Positions 43,387 through 53,198 of a stretch of 64,000 nt of DNA are shown in pieces. The notes beneath the pieces were generated by a model. The model was not told where the DNA came from, did no database searches, and worked only from the letters and a program-made list of their open reading frames with translations. The stretch is from Streptomyces sp. T12 (GTDB lineage: Bacteria > Actinomycetota > Actinomycetes > Streptomycetales > Streptomycetaceae): positions 1,178,001 to 1,242,000 of the forward strand of contig NZ_CP117866.1 in NCBI RefSeq assembly GCF_028736035.1. The letters run 5' to 3'. The position numbers were made by a program, and so were the translations under genes. Positions within the stretch are counted from its first letter, which is position 1. Each line of letters begins with the position of its first letter.

Positions 43387-43569
43387 TCAGCGACCGAGTT
43401 CCTTGCGCGTGGCGCGGCGCAGCCTGCGCCGCTGTGACGGGTCGAGCGTGAGGTAGGCGGCGGCCGGGACTCCCAGGACTATCAGGAGCGCGGCCCACCA
43501 GGGCAGCCAGATCAGCAGGATGAGACCGGCCGCCACACCTCCTGCGGCGATCTTCGCGTTCTTCGACAT
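43387..43569 (-). CDS. Small membrane protein
   Basis: A 60-residue protein with two adjoining hydrophobic stretches (AGGVAAGLILLIWLPWWAALL and IVLGVPAAAYLTL), probably a hairpin, and a basic C-terminus with DPSQRRRLRRATRKEL. AAGGAGG lies 8 bases before the ATG at 43569, so the short gene is well supported. Function unknown. Confidence 0.7.
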   Translation of the reverse strand: MSKNAKIAAGGVAAGLILLIWLPWWAALLIVLGVPAAAYLTLDPSQRRRLRRATRKELGR

Positions 43570-43859
43570 GTGCGTCGCCTCCTTCGCGGCCACTGCCGCT
43601 CTCTGACCTGAAAACGGGTCCGCGCTTCCAGCGGTTCCGAACCGCGACCCTGAGACGACCCTGAGGTGCGGCCCCTACTGGTCACGGAGTTCCGGTGACA
43701 TCCGATGTGCGGTCGACGCGCCGGGCTCCGCACAGAGGAGATACCCACGTCGACCGATGCGTGACCCAGGTCACGAGGCGAGCTTGCCGGATGGCCGTCG
43801 AGATGCTGTACCCTCGGCCACTCGACCCGAGTAGTCAAATTTGAGGAGCGCTGCAGAGC
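43570..43859. promoter_or_regulatory. Promoter region of the SNF2 gene with a palindrome
   Basis: About 290 bp between divergent genes. GTGACC-CA-GGTCAC at 43761-43774 is a near-perfect palindrome, and GTCAC(9)GTGAC appears near 43680. Either could bind a dimeric regulator. No gene is supported inside. Confidence 0.45.
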
Positions 43860-46715
43860 GTGCCGAGGCTTCCCGAGGCAACACCGACCGAGATCTCCGA
43901 ACTGGCCTGCTGCCGAGCCGTTTTCGTACCCGGCGATCCGGCCCGCACCGGCCGGATCGCCTTCTGGCGAACCGACGGCCTCGCTGTTCCGCTCGTTGCG
44001 TCCGGATCCGTCGAGGAGCTGGCCGTCGCCCTGCCCGGCGAGGACGGAGTCGAGCTGGTGAACGTGCCGGCCGTTGTGCTGCCGGTGCGCACCGCCCTGC
44101 CTGTGCTCACGCGTGATCGTGCCTCCGCGCAGGCTCCCCGAGCGGCCGCGTTCTGGGGTACGGCCGCCGTGCTGGCCCTGCAACTCGTGGCACGCGGCCT
44201 GCTGCTGCCCGGCATCTCGGCACAGGACCATGACGCCTGGCGCGCCGGTCCCCTGCGCCCGGAGGACGTCGAACGCATCCGCGCTCTTGCCGCCGCGATG
44301 CCGCCCGAAGCACACGCAGTGCCGCTGGAGGGCTTCGAGCCACTGAGGCTGCCGGACCCGGAGCGGCTGCTGCGGGCCTTCCTGGACGCGGTCGCCGACG
44401 CGCTTCCCCGCTCCCCCGCGGCAGCGCTGGTGACGGGCGCACCCGCCTATGCGGCTCAGGAGCCACAGCACCTGCCCGAACAGCGTGCGTGGGCGGCCGA
44501 TGTCGCCTCCGGCCACGACGCGGGCGTACGGCTCTCGCTGCGGCTGGAGGTCCCCGGCCTCGCCGCGGCGACGCAGGGTGACGCAGGGCTGTCGTTCCGG
44601 GCGGTGCTGCAGGTGCACAGCGTGAGTGATCCGACGCTGGTCGCGGATGCGGGCGACGTGTGGGCGGGATCCGGCGCCTTCGGTCCGCGCGCGCGGATGG
44701 ACGCCCTGCTGGCGCTTCGCCGGGCCGCGCGGGCCTGGAATCCGCTCACGCCGTTGCTCTCGGCCGCCGTGCCGGACGCCGTGGAACTCGCCGACGAGGA
44801 GGTGACCGACCTCCTGGGAGAGGGCACGCGAGCCCTCGCCGGTGCCGGTGTCGACGTGCACTGGCCCAAAGCGCTGGCCCGCACACTGACCACCCGCGCG
44901 GTGATCGGTCCACCGGACGACGAGTCCGCGCCCGGCAGGGTCTCCTCGGAGACGCCGTCGCTCCTGTCGGCCGACGCGTTGCTCGCCTTCAACTGGCGGT
45001 TCGCACTGGGCGACCAGCGGCTCACACGCGAGGAGCTGGACCGGCTGGCAGAGGCGAACCGCCCCGTGGTGCGGCTGCGCGACCAGTGGGTCCTCGTCGA
45101 TCCTCAGGAGGTGCGCCGCGCCCGCGCGCAGCAGGACCGCAAGGTGACGCCCATCGACGCGCTCGGCGCCGCTCTGACGGGCTCCACCGAGGTGGACGGC
45201 CACCAGGTCGAGGTGCGGCCCACAGGGTGGCTGGCGGCGCTGCGCGAGCGCCTTGCGGACCCCGAGGGACAGGAGCCGGTGGGTCAGCCCGCCGCCCTCG
45301 CGGCGACGCTGCGGGACTACCAGCGGCGTGGCCTGAGTTGGCTGGTCCGGATGACGTCCCTGGGCCTGGGCTGCTGTCTGGCCGACGACATGGGCCTCGG
45401 CAAGACGATCACGCTCATCGCACTGCATCTGCACCGGCAGGGCGACGCATCGTCGGCCGGTCCGACGCTGGTGGTGTGTCCGACGTCCCTGATGGGCAAC
45501 TGGCAGCGCGAGATCGAGAAGTTCGCACCCGGCACGCGCGTGCGCCGCTTCCACGGGTCTCGGCGTGATCTGGAGGCCGTGGCGGACGGGGAGTTCGTGC
45601 TCACCACGTACGGCACGATGCGGCTGGACGCGCGCCGGCTCGCCGAGGTGCCGTGGGGCATGGTCGTGGCGGACGAGGCCCAGCACGTGAAGAACCCGTA
45701 CTCGGCGACCGCGCGGGAGCTGCGCTCCATCGGCGCACGCGCACGCGTGGCGCTCACCGGCACCCCCGTGGAGAACAACCTGTCGGAGCTGTGGGCGATC
45801 CTCGACTGGACGACGCCCGGCCTGCTGGGCCGCCTCAGCACCTTCCGCGCCCGCTACGCGCAGGCCGTCGAGGGGGGTCACGATCCGGCCGCCGCAGAAC
45901 GCCTCGCCCGGCTCGTGAGGCCCTTCCTGCTGCGCCGGCACAAATCGGATCCGGGGATCGCGCCGGAGCTGCCGCCGAAGACGGAGACCGATCGTGCCGT
46001 GTCCCTCACCGCGGAACAGGCGGGTCTGTACGAAGCCGTGGTCCGCGAGACCCTCGCGGAGATCGCCGGTGCCGACAGCATGGCCCGGCGCGGTCTGATC
46101 GTGAAGCTCCTGACGGGTCTGAAGCAGATCTGCAACCACCCGGCGCAGTTCCTCAAGGAGGAGGAGCGGCCGAGGATCGCCGGACGCTCGGGAAAGCTGG
46201 AACTGCTGGACGAACTGCTCGACACCATCCTCTCCGAGGGGTCGAGCGTCCTGGTCTTCACACAGTACGTGCGCATGGGACGCCTCATCGAACGGCATCT
46301 GGCGGCCCGTGGCATGCGCTCGCAGTTCCTGCACGGCGGAACGCCTGTGGCCGAGCGGGAGGCTCTGGTGCGGCGCTTCCAGGACGGTGAAGTACCGGTC
46401 TTCCTGCTGTCGTTGAAGGCGGCGGGCACCGGCCTGAACCTCACCCGCGCCGAACACGTCGTGCACTACGACCGCTGGTGGAACCCCGCCGTCGAGGCGC
46501 AGGCCACGGACCGCGCGTACCGCATCGGCCAGACCCGGCCCGTGCAGGTGCACCGGCTCATCGCCGAGGGAACCATCGAGGACCGTATCGCCGACATGCT
46601 GAGCCGCAAGCGGGAACTGGCCGACGCGGTGCTCGGCGCCGGCGAGGCGGCACTGACGGAGCTGACGGATGCGGAACTGGCCGATCTGGTGGAACTGCGA
46701 GGGGGCGCCCGATGA
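43860..46715 (+). CDS. SNF2-family (Swi2/Rad54-like) DEAD/DEAH helicase
   Basis: A 951-residue protein: N-terminal domain of unknown type (about 1-470), then SNF2 ATPase from about 475. Motif I is DDMGLGKTITLIAL, II VADEAQHVKN, III ALTGTPVENN; the C-lobe has VFTQYVRMGRLIERHL, LSLKAAGTGLNLTRAEHVVHYDRWWNPAVEAQA and AYRIGQTRPVQVHRL. The family translocates on duplex DNA and remodels protein-DNA complexes. The GTG start lies after GAGGAGCG. Its TGA overlaps the start of the SWIM gene, a recurring actinobacterial pair. Confidence 0.93.
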   Translation: MPRLPEATPTEISELACCRAVFVPGDPARTGRIAFWRTDGLAVPLVASGSVEELAVALPGEDGVELVNVPAVVLPVRTALPVLTRDRASAQAPRAAAFWGTAAVLALQLVARGLLLPGISAQDHDAWRAGPLRPEDVERIRALAAAMPPEAHAVPLEGFEPLRLPDPERLLRAFLDAVADALPRSPAAALVTGAPAYAAQEPQHLPEQRAWAADVASGHDAGVRLSLRLEVPGLAAATQGDAGLSFRAVLQVHSVSDPTLVADAGDVWAGSGAFGPRARMDALLALRRAARAWNPLTPLLSAAVPDAVELADEEVTDLLGEGTRALAGAGVDVHWPKALARTLTTRAVIGPPDDESAPGRVSSETPSLLSADALLAFNWRFALGDQRLTREELDRLAEANRPVVRLRDQWVLVDPQEVRRARAQQDRKVTPIDALGAALTGSTEVDGHQVEVRPTGWLAALRERLADPEGQEPVGQPAALAATLRDYQRRGLSWLVRMTSLGLGCCLADDMGLGKTITLIALHLHRQGDASSAGPTLVVCPTSLMGNWQREIEKFAPGTRVRRFHGSRRDLEAVADGEFVLTTYGTMRLDARRLAEVPWGMVVADEAQHVKNPYSATARELRSIGARARVALTGTPVENNLSELWAILDWTTPGLLGRLSTFRARYAQAVEGGHDPAAAERLARLVRPFLLRRHKSDPGIAPELPPKTETDRAVSLTAEQAGLYEAVVRETLAEIAGADSMARRGLIVKLLTGLKQICNHPAQFLKEEERPRIAGRSGKLELLDELLDTILSEGSSVLVFTQYVRMGRLIERHLAARGMRSQFLHGGTPVAEREALVRRFQDGEVPVFLLSLKAAGTGLNLTRAEHVVHYDRWWNPAVEAQATDRAYRIGQTRPVQVHRLIAEGTIEDRIADMLSRKRELADAVLGAGEAALTELTDAELADLVELRGGAR

Positions 46716-48001
46716 CTCGACACGACGGTGACATGGAGCGCACGTTCGCCGCACTGCCGCCCGCGCACGGGCGGGGGTTCGCACAGACATGGTGGGGCCA
46801 GGCCTGGCTGAAGGGGCTGGAGGAGACGGCGCTGGACTCGAAGCAGCTCAAGGCCGGCCGCAGGCTCGCGCGCGCGGGAGCGGTCGGTGCGGTGTCGGTA
46901 CGCCCGGGACGCATCACCGCCGTCGTGCACGGCCGCGACCGTACGCCGCACCGGGCCGACGTACTGCTGGAGGAGCTGACCGGCGAACAGTGGGACCGCT
47001 TCCTGGACATGACCGTCGAGCGGGCCGGCCATGTCGCCGCGCTGCTCGATCGCGACATGCCACCGCACCTGGTGGAGGACGCCGCCGCCACAGGTATCGA
47101 ACTGCTGCCGGGCATGGGAGACCTGGAGCCGGAGTGCGACTGCGGCGCCTGGGACCACTGCGGGCACACAGCGGCCCTCTGCTACCAGGTGGCACGGCTC
47201 CTGGACCAGGACCCCTTCGTGCTGCTGCTGATGCGCGGACGGGGCGAACGCGACCTCCTGGACGACCTCCAGGCCCGCAGCGCCGCACCCGCCGACGAGC
47301 CGTCGGAACCGTCCGTGTCATCCGATCCGGAGGGCGTGGATGCCGCCGAGGCTTATGCGACGGGCGACATCCTGCCGCCGCTGCCCGCCCTGCCCGAGCT
47401 GCCGGCCGAGCCAGGAGTGCCGCCTTCGCTGGACACCGAGACACCTCCCACGCCCGGCGTCGACCCGGCCGCGCTGGAGTTCCTGGCCGCCCGGACCGCC
47501 GCGGAAGCACACCGCATGCTGGCGGAAGCTCTGCGAGCCGCTCCTGAACAGCACGCTGCGGAAGCGGAGTTGACGCTCGACCAGGATGCCGTCCGCCTGG
47601 CAGCCTCCGGCTCCGCGTCCGCGAGCGTGGCGCAGCGGCTGGCCGACGGCTCGGGGCGCGGCCACGAGGGGCTGGCGATGGCCGTACGCGCCTGGCGCCT
47701 CGGGGGCGTCGCCGCGCTGTCCGTGCTCGACGAGGAGTGGACCGTCGCGGGCGAGACACTCGCACGCGCGCGTGCCGCCCTGGACTCGGCCTGGGACGAG
47801 GACGAACAGCCGTCGCTGCGGGCGCAGGGCAACCGGTGGACGGTCATCGGCGCGCCGAGCCAACTGCGCCTGGGACGGGACGGACGCTGGTGGCCGTACC
47901 GCGAGGAACGCGGCCGCTGGGTGCCGGCAGGAGGCCCTGCGCAGGACCCGGCAACAGCGTTGGCTTCCGCGCAGCTTGCGGCCGAGGAGGAGCAGCCGTA
48001 G
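46712..48001 (+). CDS. SWIM zinc-finger protein partnered with the SNF2 helicase
   Basis: A 429-residue protein overlapping the SNF2 stop by 4 bp. The SWIM motif CxCx(n)CxH is at CDCGAWDHCGHTAAL near residues 131-145. The N-terminus FAQTWWGQAWLKGLEE and the region SVRPGRITAVVHG are typical of the SWIM proteins that accompany SNF2 helicases. The middle (about 190-250) is a Pro/Glu-rich linker, and the C-terminus has a helical region ending RWVPAGGPAQDPATALA. It probably binds nucleic acid or protein for the helicase; the precise role is unknown. Confidence 0.9.
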   Translation: MTRHDGDMERTFAALPPAHGRGFAQTWWGQAWLKGLEETALDSKQLKAGRRLARAGAVGAVSVRPGRITAVVHGRDRTPHRADVLLEELTGEQWDRFLDMTVERAGHVAALLDRDMPPHLVEDAAATGIELLPGMGDLEPECDCGAWDHCGHTAALCYQVARLLDQDPFVLLLMRGRGERDLLDDLQARSAAPADEPSEPSVSSDPEGVDAAEAYATGDILPPLPALPELPAEPGVPPSLDTETPPTPGVDPAALEFLAARTAAEAHRMLAEALRAAPEQHAAEAELTLDQDAVRLAASGSASASVAQRLADGSGRGHEGLAMAVRAWRLGGVAALSVLDEEWTVAGETLARARAALDSAWDEDEQPSLRAQGNRWTVIGAPSQLRLGRDGRWWPYREERGRWVPAGGPAQDPATALASAQLAAEEEQP

Positions 48002-48216
48002 GGCATGCCCGGCGGCCCCGACCTGGGTGACTGGCCCTGGTCGGGGCCGTCGGCTGCCGTCCACCTTCTCGGCGTGAGCGACGTCGGTTTCGACGAGTGC
48101 CCGTCGTTCCGCATTCACCTCAGGGTCGTGCGGCGTTCCGCGCAGGCTCCAAATCTGGCCGCCGCGGAGCGCCACGCGCGCGTACCGCGCGCATCCGCAC
48201 CCGGCCGGGGCCGTGA

Positions 48217-48750
48217 CTACGGCAGCTCGTCCGCCAGCGACGGGAGCAGCGATTCGAGATCGCTCGGAAAGCCGCTGGGCAGTTCGGTGGGGAACCCGGA
48301 CGGCAGCGATGTCGGCAGCTCGCTCGGCAGCTTGCTGGGGAGCTCGGTCGGGATGCTGAAGGACGGCCTGGGCGAGCCGCTCGTGCTGCTCTCGGCGGGC
48401 GGGTTCTCGCCGGGCGAGTCGTCGCTGCCCGAGGCCATCAGGACGACCACCACGACCGCTCCGACGGCCACGATCACGGCGAGCAGGATGAAGAGCGGAT
48501 TCCGCCGACGCCCCGGTCCACCGCCTCCCCGGGACGGTTCCGGCGGCGGCCAGCCACCGTACGAGGGCGGGCCGCTGTCGCCCGGAGGAGGACCATAGCC
48601 TCCAGGGGCCCCGTATCCCCTTGTGGACTCATGGCCGCCTCCTGTCCCCGGTCCGGGGCCGAAGCCTTCAGGAGGCGGTCCGAAGCCGCCCGGGGGCGGC
48701 GTGTCACCCGGAGGTCCGGGCGGCTGAGGCGGTACGGGCGGCATGGCCAT
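48217..48750 (-). CDS. Proline-rich single-pass membrane protein with LPS-type repeats
   Basis: A 177-residue protein. The N-terminal 80 residues are Pro/Gly-rich and disordered (PPGPPGDTPPPGGFGPPPEG), then a basic RRRN, one transmembrane helix (FILLAVIVAVGAVVVVVLMA) and an outer tail. The tail is a run of short repeats of the form x-Leu-Pro-Ser/Thr (SIPTELPSKLPSELPTSLPS and GFPTELPSGF). Repeat proteins of this shape are common on the Streptomyces surface; function unknown. The start is likely the ATG at 48750. Confidence 0.7.
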   Translation of the reverse strand: MAMPPVPPQPPGPPGDTPPPGGFGPPPEGFGPGPGTGGGHESTRGYGAPGGYGPPPGDSGPPSYGGWPPPEPSRGGGGPGRRRNPLFILLAVIVAVGAVVVVVLMASGSDDSPGENPPAESSTSGSPRPSFSIPTELPSKLPSELPTSLPSGFPTELPSGFPSDLESLLPSLADELP

Positions 48751-48871
48751 ACCGTCAAGGGTCGCCTCGCATCGGTCAGGACGCGACCCCCACACGGGAG
48801 TTGATACGGACCCACGCCTTGGACCGCATGATTCCGGAACATTCCGCGCGGAGACCGGTCAACAACCCGTA

Positions 48872-48911
48872 CCGCGTGTGACCGGATCCCTCGACGGACG
48901 GTCACACGCGG
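48872..48911. terminator. Perfect 13-bp stem-loop downstream of xylA
   Basis: CCGCGTGTGACCG (48872-48884) and CGGTCACACGCGG (48899-48911) are perfect arms with a 14-nt loop. On the minus strand it follows the xylA stop and the shorter stem at 48924-48941, a double-hairpin terminator arrangement. Confidence 0.8.
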
Positions 48912-48923
48912 CAAGGCGGCGTC

Positions 48924-48941
48924 GGCCACGCGCGCGTGGCC
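48924..48941. terminator. Palindrome GGCCACGCG/CGCGTGGCC at the xylA stop
   Basis: An 18-bp perfect palindrome lies immediately beside the xylA stop codon (48942). As RNA it would form a 7-bp stem with a short loop. Together with the 13-bp stem next to it, it probably ends xylA transcription. Confidence 0.7.
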
Positions 48942-50312
<1,371 letters not shown>

Positions 50313-51758
50313 ATGTCAGCAGCCGAGGGTCCGCTCGTCGTCGGTGTGGACACGTCCACCCAGTCCACCAAGGCACTGGTCGTCGACGCGTCGACCGGGC
50401 AGGTCGTCGCGAGCGGCCAGGCACCGCACACGGTGTCCTCCGGGGCCGGCCGCGAGAGCGACCCACGGCAGTGGTGGGACGCCCTGTGCGAGGCGCTGCG
50501 CCAGTGCGGCGACGCCGCGCACGAGGCCGCCGCGGTGTCGATCGGCGGGCAGCAGCACGGCCTGGTCACGCTGGACGACCGGGGCGAGCCGGTACGCCCG
50601 GCTCTGCTGTGGAACGACGTGCGCTCGGCGCCGCAGGCCCGCCGCCTGACCGAGGAACTGGGCGGCGCGAAGTTCTGGGCCGAGCGCACCGGCTCCGTCC
50701 CGGCCGCCTCCTTCACGGTCACGAAGTGGGCCTGGCTGGCCGAGAACGAGCCGGAGGCCGTCCGGGCCACCAAGGCCGTACGCCTCCCCCACGACTACCT
50801 CACCGAACGCCTCACGGGGCAGGGCACCACGGACCGCGGTGACGCCTCCGGCACGGGCTGGTGGGCGTCGGGCACGGAATCGTACGACGAGGAGATCCTC
50901 GCGCGCGTGGGGCTCGATCCGGCGCTGCTGCCCCGTGTGGTCCGGCCAGGCGAGGTCGCGGGCACCGTGCGCGACAGCCACGACCTGCCGTTCTCCAAGG
51001 GCACCCTGGTCGCCCCCGGCACCGGCGACAACGCCGCCGCCGCACTGGGCCTCGGGCTGCGTCCCGGCATGCCCGTGCTGAGCCTCGGCACGTCGGGCAC
51101 GGTGTACGCCGTGTCGAAGCGGCGTCCCGCCGATCCGACCGGCACCGTGGCGGGCTTCGCCGACGCGCACGGCGACTGGCTGCCGCTGGCCTGCACCCTG
51201 AACTGCACACTCGCCGTGGATCGCCTCGCGACCCTGCTGGGCCTCGACCGCGAGGCCGTGGAACCGACCACCGCCCTCACGCTCCTGCCCTACCTGGACG
51301 GCGAACGCACCCCGAACCTGCCGAACGCCTCCGGTCTCCTGCACGGCCTGCGCCACGACACGACCGCCGGCCAGCTCCTGCAGGCCGCCTACGACGGCGC
51401 GGTCCACGCGCTGCTCGGCGCCCTGGACCTGGTCCTGGACGAGGACGCGGACCGCTCGGCCCCGCTGCTGCTGATCGGCGGCGGCGCCCGTGGCACGGCC
51501 TGGCAGCAGACCGCACGGCGGCTGTCGGGGCGCCCGGTGCAGGTCCCCGAGGCCAAGGAACTGGTCGCGCTCGGTGCGGCGGCCCAGGCGGCCGGCCTGC
51601 TGACCGGCGAGGATCCGGCCGCGGTCGCCCGGCGCTGGAACACCACGCGCGGACCGGTGCTCGACGCCGTGGAACGGGACGAGGAGACGCTGACCAGGAT
51701 CAGCGGGGTACTCTCCGACGCGGCCCCGCTGCTTCAGCGGAGCCCCGAAGCTCACTGA
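50313..51758 (+). CDS. xylB: Xylulokinase
   Basis: A 481-residue FGGY-family sugar kinase. The N-lobe begins LVVGVDTSTQSTKALVVD (phosphate loop), followed by GGQQHGLV, LWNDVRSAPQ and GDASGTGWW; the C-lobe has APGTGDNAAAALGLG, LSLGTSGTVYAV, PYLDGERTPNLPNASG and LLLIGGGARGTAWQQ. It phosphorylates D-xylulose to xylulose 5-phosphate for the pentose phosphate pathway. The start at 50313 follows AGAGGGAGAG. The next gene, a ROK regulator, starts 14 bp beyond the stop. Confidence 0.95.
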   Translation: MSAAEGPLVVGVDTSTQSTKALVVDASTGQVVASGQAPHTVSSGAGRESDPRQWWDALCEALRQCGDAAHEAAAVSIGGQQHGLVTLDDRGEPVRPALLWNDVRSAPQARRLTEELGGAKFWAERTGSVPAASFTVTKWAWLAENEPEAVRATKAVRLPHDYLTERLTGQGTTDRGDASGTGWWASGTESYDEEILARVGLDPALLPRVVRPGEVAGTVRDSHDLPFSKGTLVAPGTGDNAAAALGLGLRPGMPVLSLGTSGTVYAVSKRRPADPTGTVAGFADAHGDWLPLACTLNCTLAVDRLATLLGLDREAVEPTTALTLLPYLDGERTPNLPNASGLLHGLRHDTTAGQLLQAAYDGAVHALLGALDLVLDEDADRSAPLLLIGGGARGTAWQQTARRLSGRPVQVPEAKELVALGAAAQAAGLLTGEDPAAVARRWNTTRGPVLDAVERDEETLTRISGVLSDAAPLLQRSPEAH

Positions 51759-51772
51759 GGACGGACGGAGGC

Positions 51773-52981
51773 ATGACCGCACCGCTGCACGAGGCCCACC
51801 CGGCCGGCCCCGGCCGCGCGCTGCCCAACACCCAGCAGGGCATGCGCCGCCGCAACCTCGCGCGGGTGATGCACACCGTGAGTGCCGAGGGGCCGCTCTC
51901 GCGGGCCGCCGTCGCCTCCCACATAGGCCTGACCCGAGCGGCGGTGTCCACGCTCGTCGACGAGCTGATCCGCTCGGGACTGCTGGAGGAACTCGGTCCC
52001 GAGCGGCCCGGCCGGGTGGGCCGTCCCGGGTCGGCACTGGCCGTCAGCGGGCACGGGCCGGCCGGGATCGGGGCGGAGGTCGGCGTCGACCACCTCGCCG
52101 TCTGCGCGGTCGATCTGCGCGGCGAGGTGCGGTCCAGGGCGGTGCGGCACGGCGCGAACCGCGGCCGGGCCCCCGCACCGGTGATCGGGGAACTGACCGA
52201 GCTGTTGCACCAGGTTCTCGCCGAGGCCGAACGCGCAGGGCTGTGGCCCGCCGGTCTGGCGGTCGCGGTGCCCGGTCTGGTCGCGCGGGACGCCCGTACG
52301 GTCGTACGCGCGCCGAACCTCGACTGGCGCGACACCGACCTCGGTGCTCTGTTGCCGGTGGACTTCCCGCTCACCGTGGGCAACGAGGCCAACTTCGGCG
52401 CACTCGCCGAACTCTGGCTCGGCGACGGCACTGCGCGTGACTTCCTGCACGTGTCGGCGGAGATCGGCATCGGTGCGGCGGTCGTGGTGGACGGCAGGCT
52501 GCTGCACGGAACGCGTGGTTTCGCCGGCGAGTTGGGGCATGTACCGGTCCAGCCGGACGGCCCCGAGTGCCCGTGCGGGGGGCGAGGGTGTCTGGAGCAG
52601 TACGCCGGTGAGGAGGCGGTGCTGCGCGCGGCCGGTCTGGAGTCGGACGAGGACCGCGTCGGGCTGCTCGCCGGGCGTGCCGCCGAGGGCGACGAGGACG
52701 TACGGCGGGCCCTGCGCGACGCGGGAACGGCGCTCGGTGTCGCACTGACCGGCGCGGTCAATCTGCTGGACCCCGAGAGCGTGGTGCTGGGCGGCGCGCT
52801 GGCCGGGCTCGCGCCCTGGCTGCTGCCGTCGCTGGAGGCCGAGCTGGACCGGCGCACCGCGGGGCCCGCCTGTCCGGTGTCCGTGTCGCGGCTGGGTCCC
52901 GAGGGGCCGTTGCTGGGGGCCGCGCACTCGGTGGTGCGAGCGGTGCTGGACGATCCGGTGGCGGTGGCGGAACAGGCCTGA
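51773..52981 (+). CDS. ROK-family transcriptional regulator (XylR-like)
   Basis: A 402-residue repressor: an N-terminal winged helix (about 25-85; SRAAVASHIGLTRAAVSTLVDEL) followed by a ROK sugar-kinase-like domain. The ROK zinc site is CPCGGRGCLEQY (CxCGxxGCxE), and HGTRGFAGELGHV is the sugar-binding region. It lies 14 bp after xylB and is surely co-transcribed with it. Such proteins repress xylose genes and dissociate on binding xylose; the operator is expected in the xylA-xylB gap. Confidence 0.9.
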   Translation: MTAPLHEAHPAGPGRALPNTQQGMRRRNLARVMHTVSAEGPLSRAAVASHIGLTRAAVSTLVDELIRSGLLEELGPERPGRVGRPGSALAVSGHGPAGIGAEVGVDHLAVCAVDLRGEVRSRAVRHGANRGRAPAPVIGELTELLHQVLAEAERAGLWPAGLAVAVPGLVARDARTVVRAPNLDWRDTDLGALLPVDFPLTVGNEANFGALAELWLGDGTARDFLHVSAEIGIGAAVVVDGRLLHGTRGFAGELGHVPVQPDGPECPCGGRGCLEQYAGEEAVLRAAGLESDEDRVGLLAGRAAEGDEDVRRALRDAGTALGVALTGAVNLLDPESVVLGGALAGLAPWLLPSLEAELDRRTAGPACPVSVSRLGPEGPLLGAAHSVVRAVLDDPVAVAEQA

Positions 52982-53057
52982 TTCCGGACGGGACAGGCCT
53001 CGATGCATGCCGAACAAGCGTGAACCCAGGCCGAGTTCACTCGTGTGAGTGAGCGAG

Positions 53058-53066
53058 TTATCCACA
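53058..53066 (+). promoter_or_regulatory. Isolated DnaA-box-like 9-mer TTATCCACA
   Basis: A perfect match to the E. coli-type DnaA box lies in the gap before the permease gene; TTATCCACA also occurs on the opposite strand at 31846-31854. Isolated boxes outside oriC are not unusual and no cluster is present. Confidence 0.3.
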
Positions 53067-53198
53067 ATCCCGCGGCTGTCCACGGAAACCCGGCGCGCTC
53101 TTCTGCCCACCCCGCCCGCGCCGTACCGTGATTCACGCGAGGCGCAGCTGTCGTGTCATGGCGACGGGGGTGCATCCGGGTGAATGAGGGGGATTCAC

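Noticed and set aside
43512..46790. A 1,092-codon minus-strand open frame opposite the SNF2 gene
   Set aside because: The SNF2 gene has intact helicase motifs; the antisense frame has only composition-driven sequence.
53058..53066. Replication origin
   Set aside because: Only one DnaA-like box here and one distant reverse copy; no cluster, and no dnaA or parAB genes.
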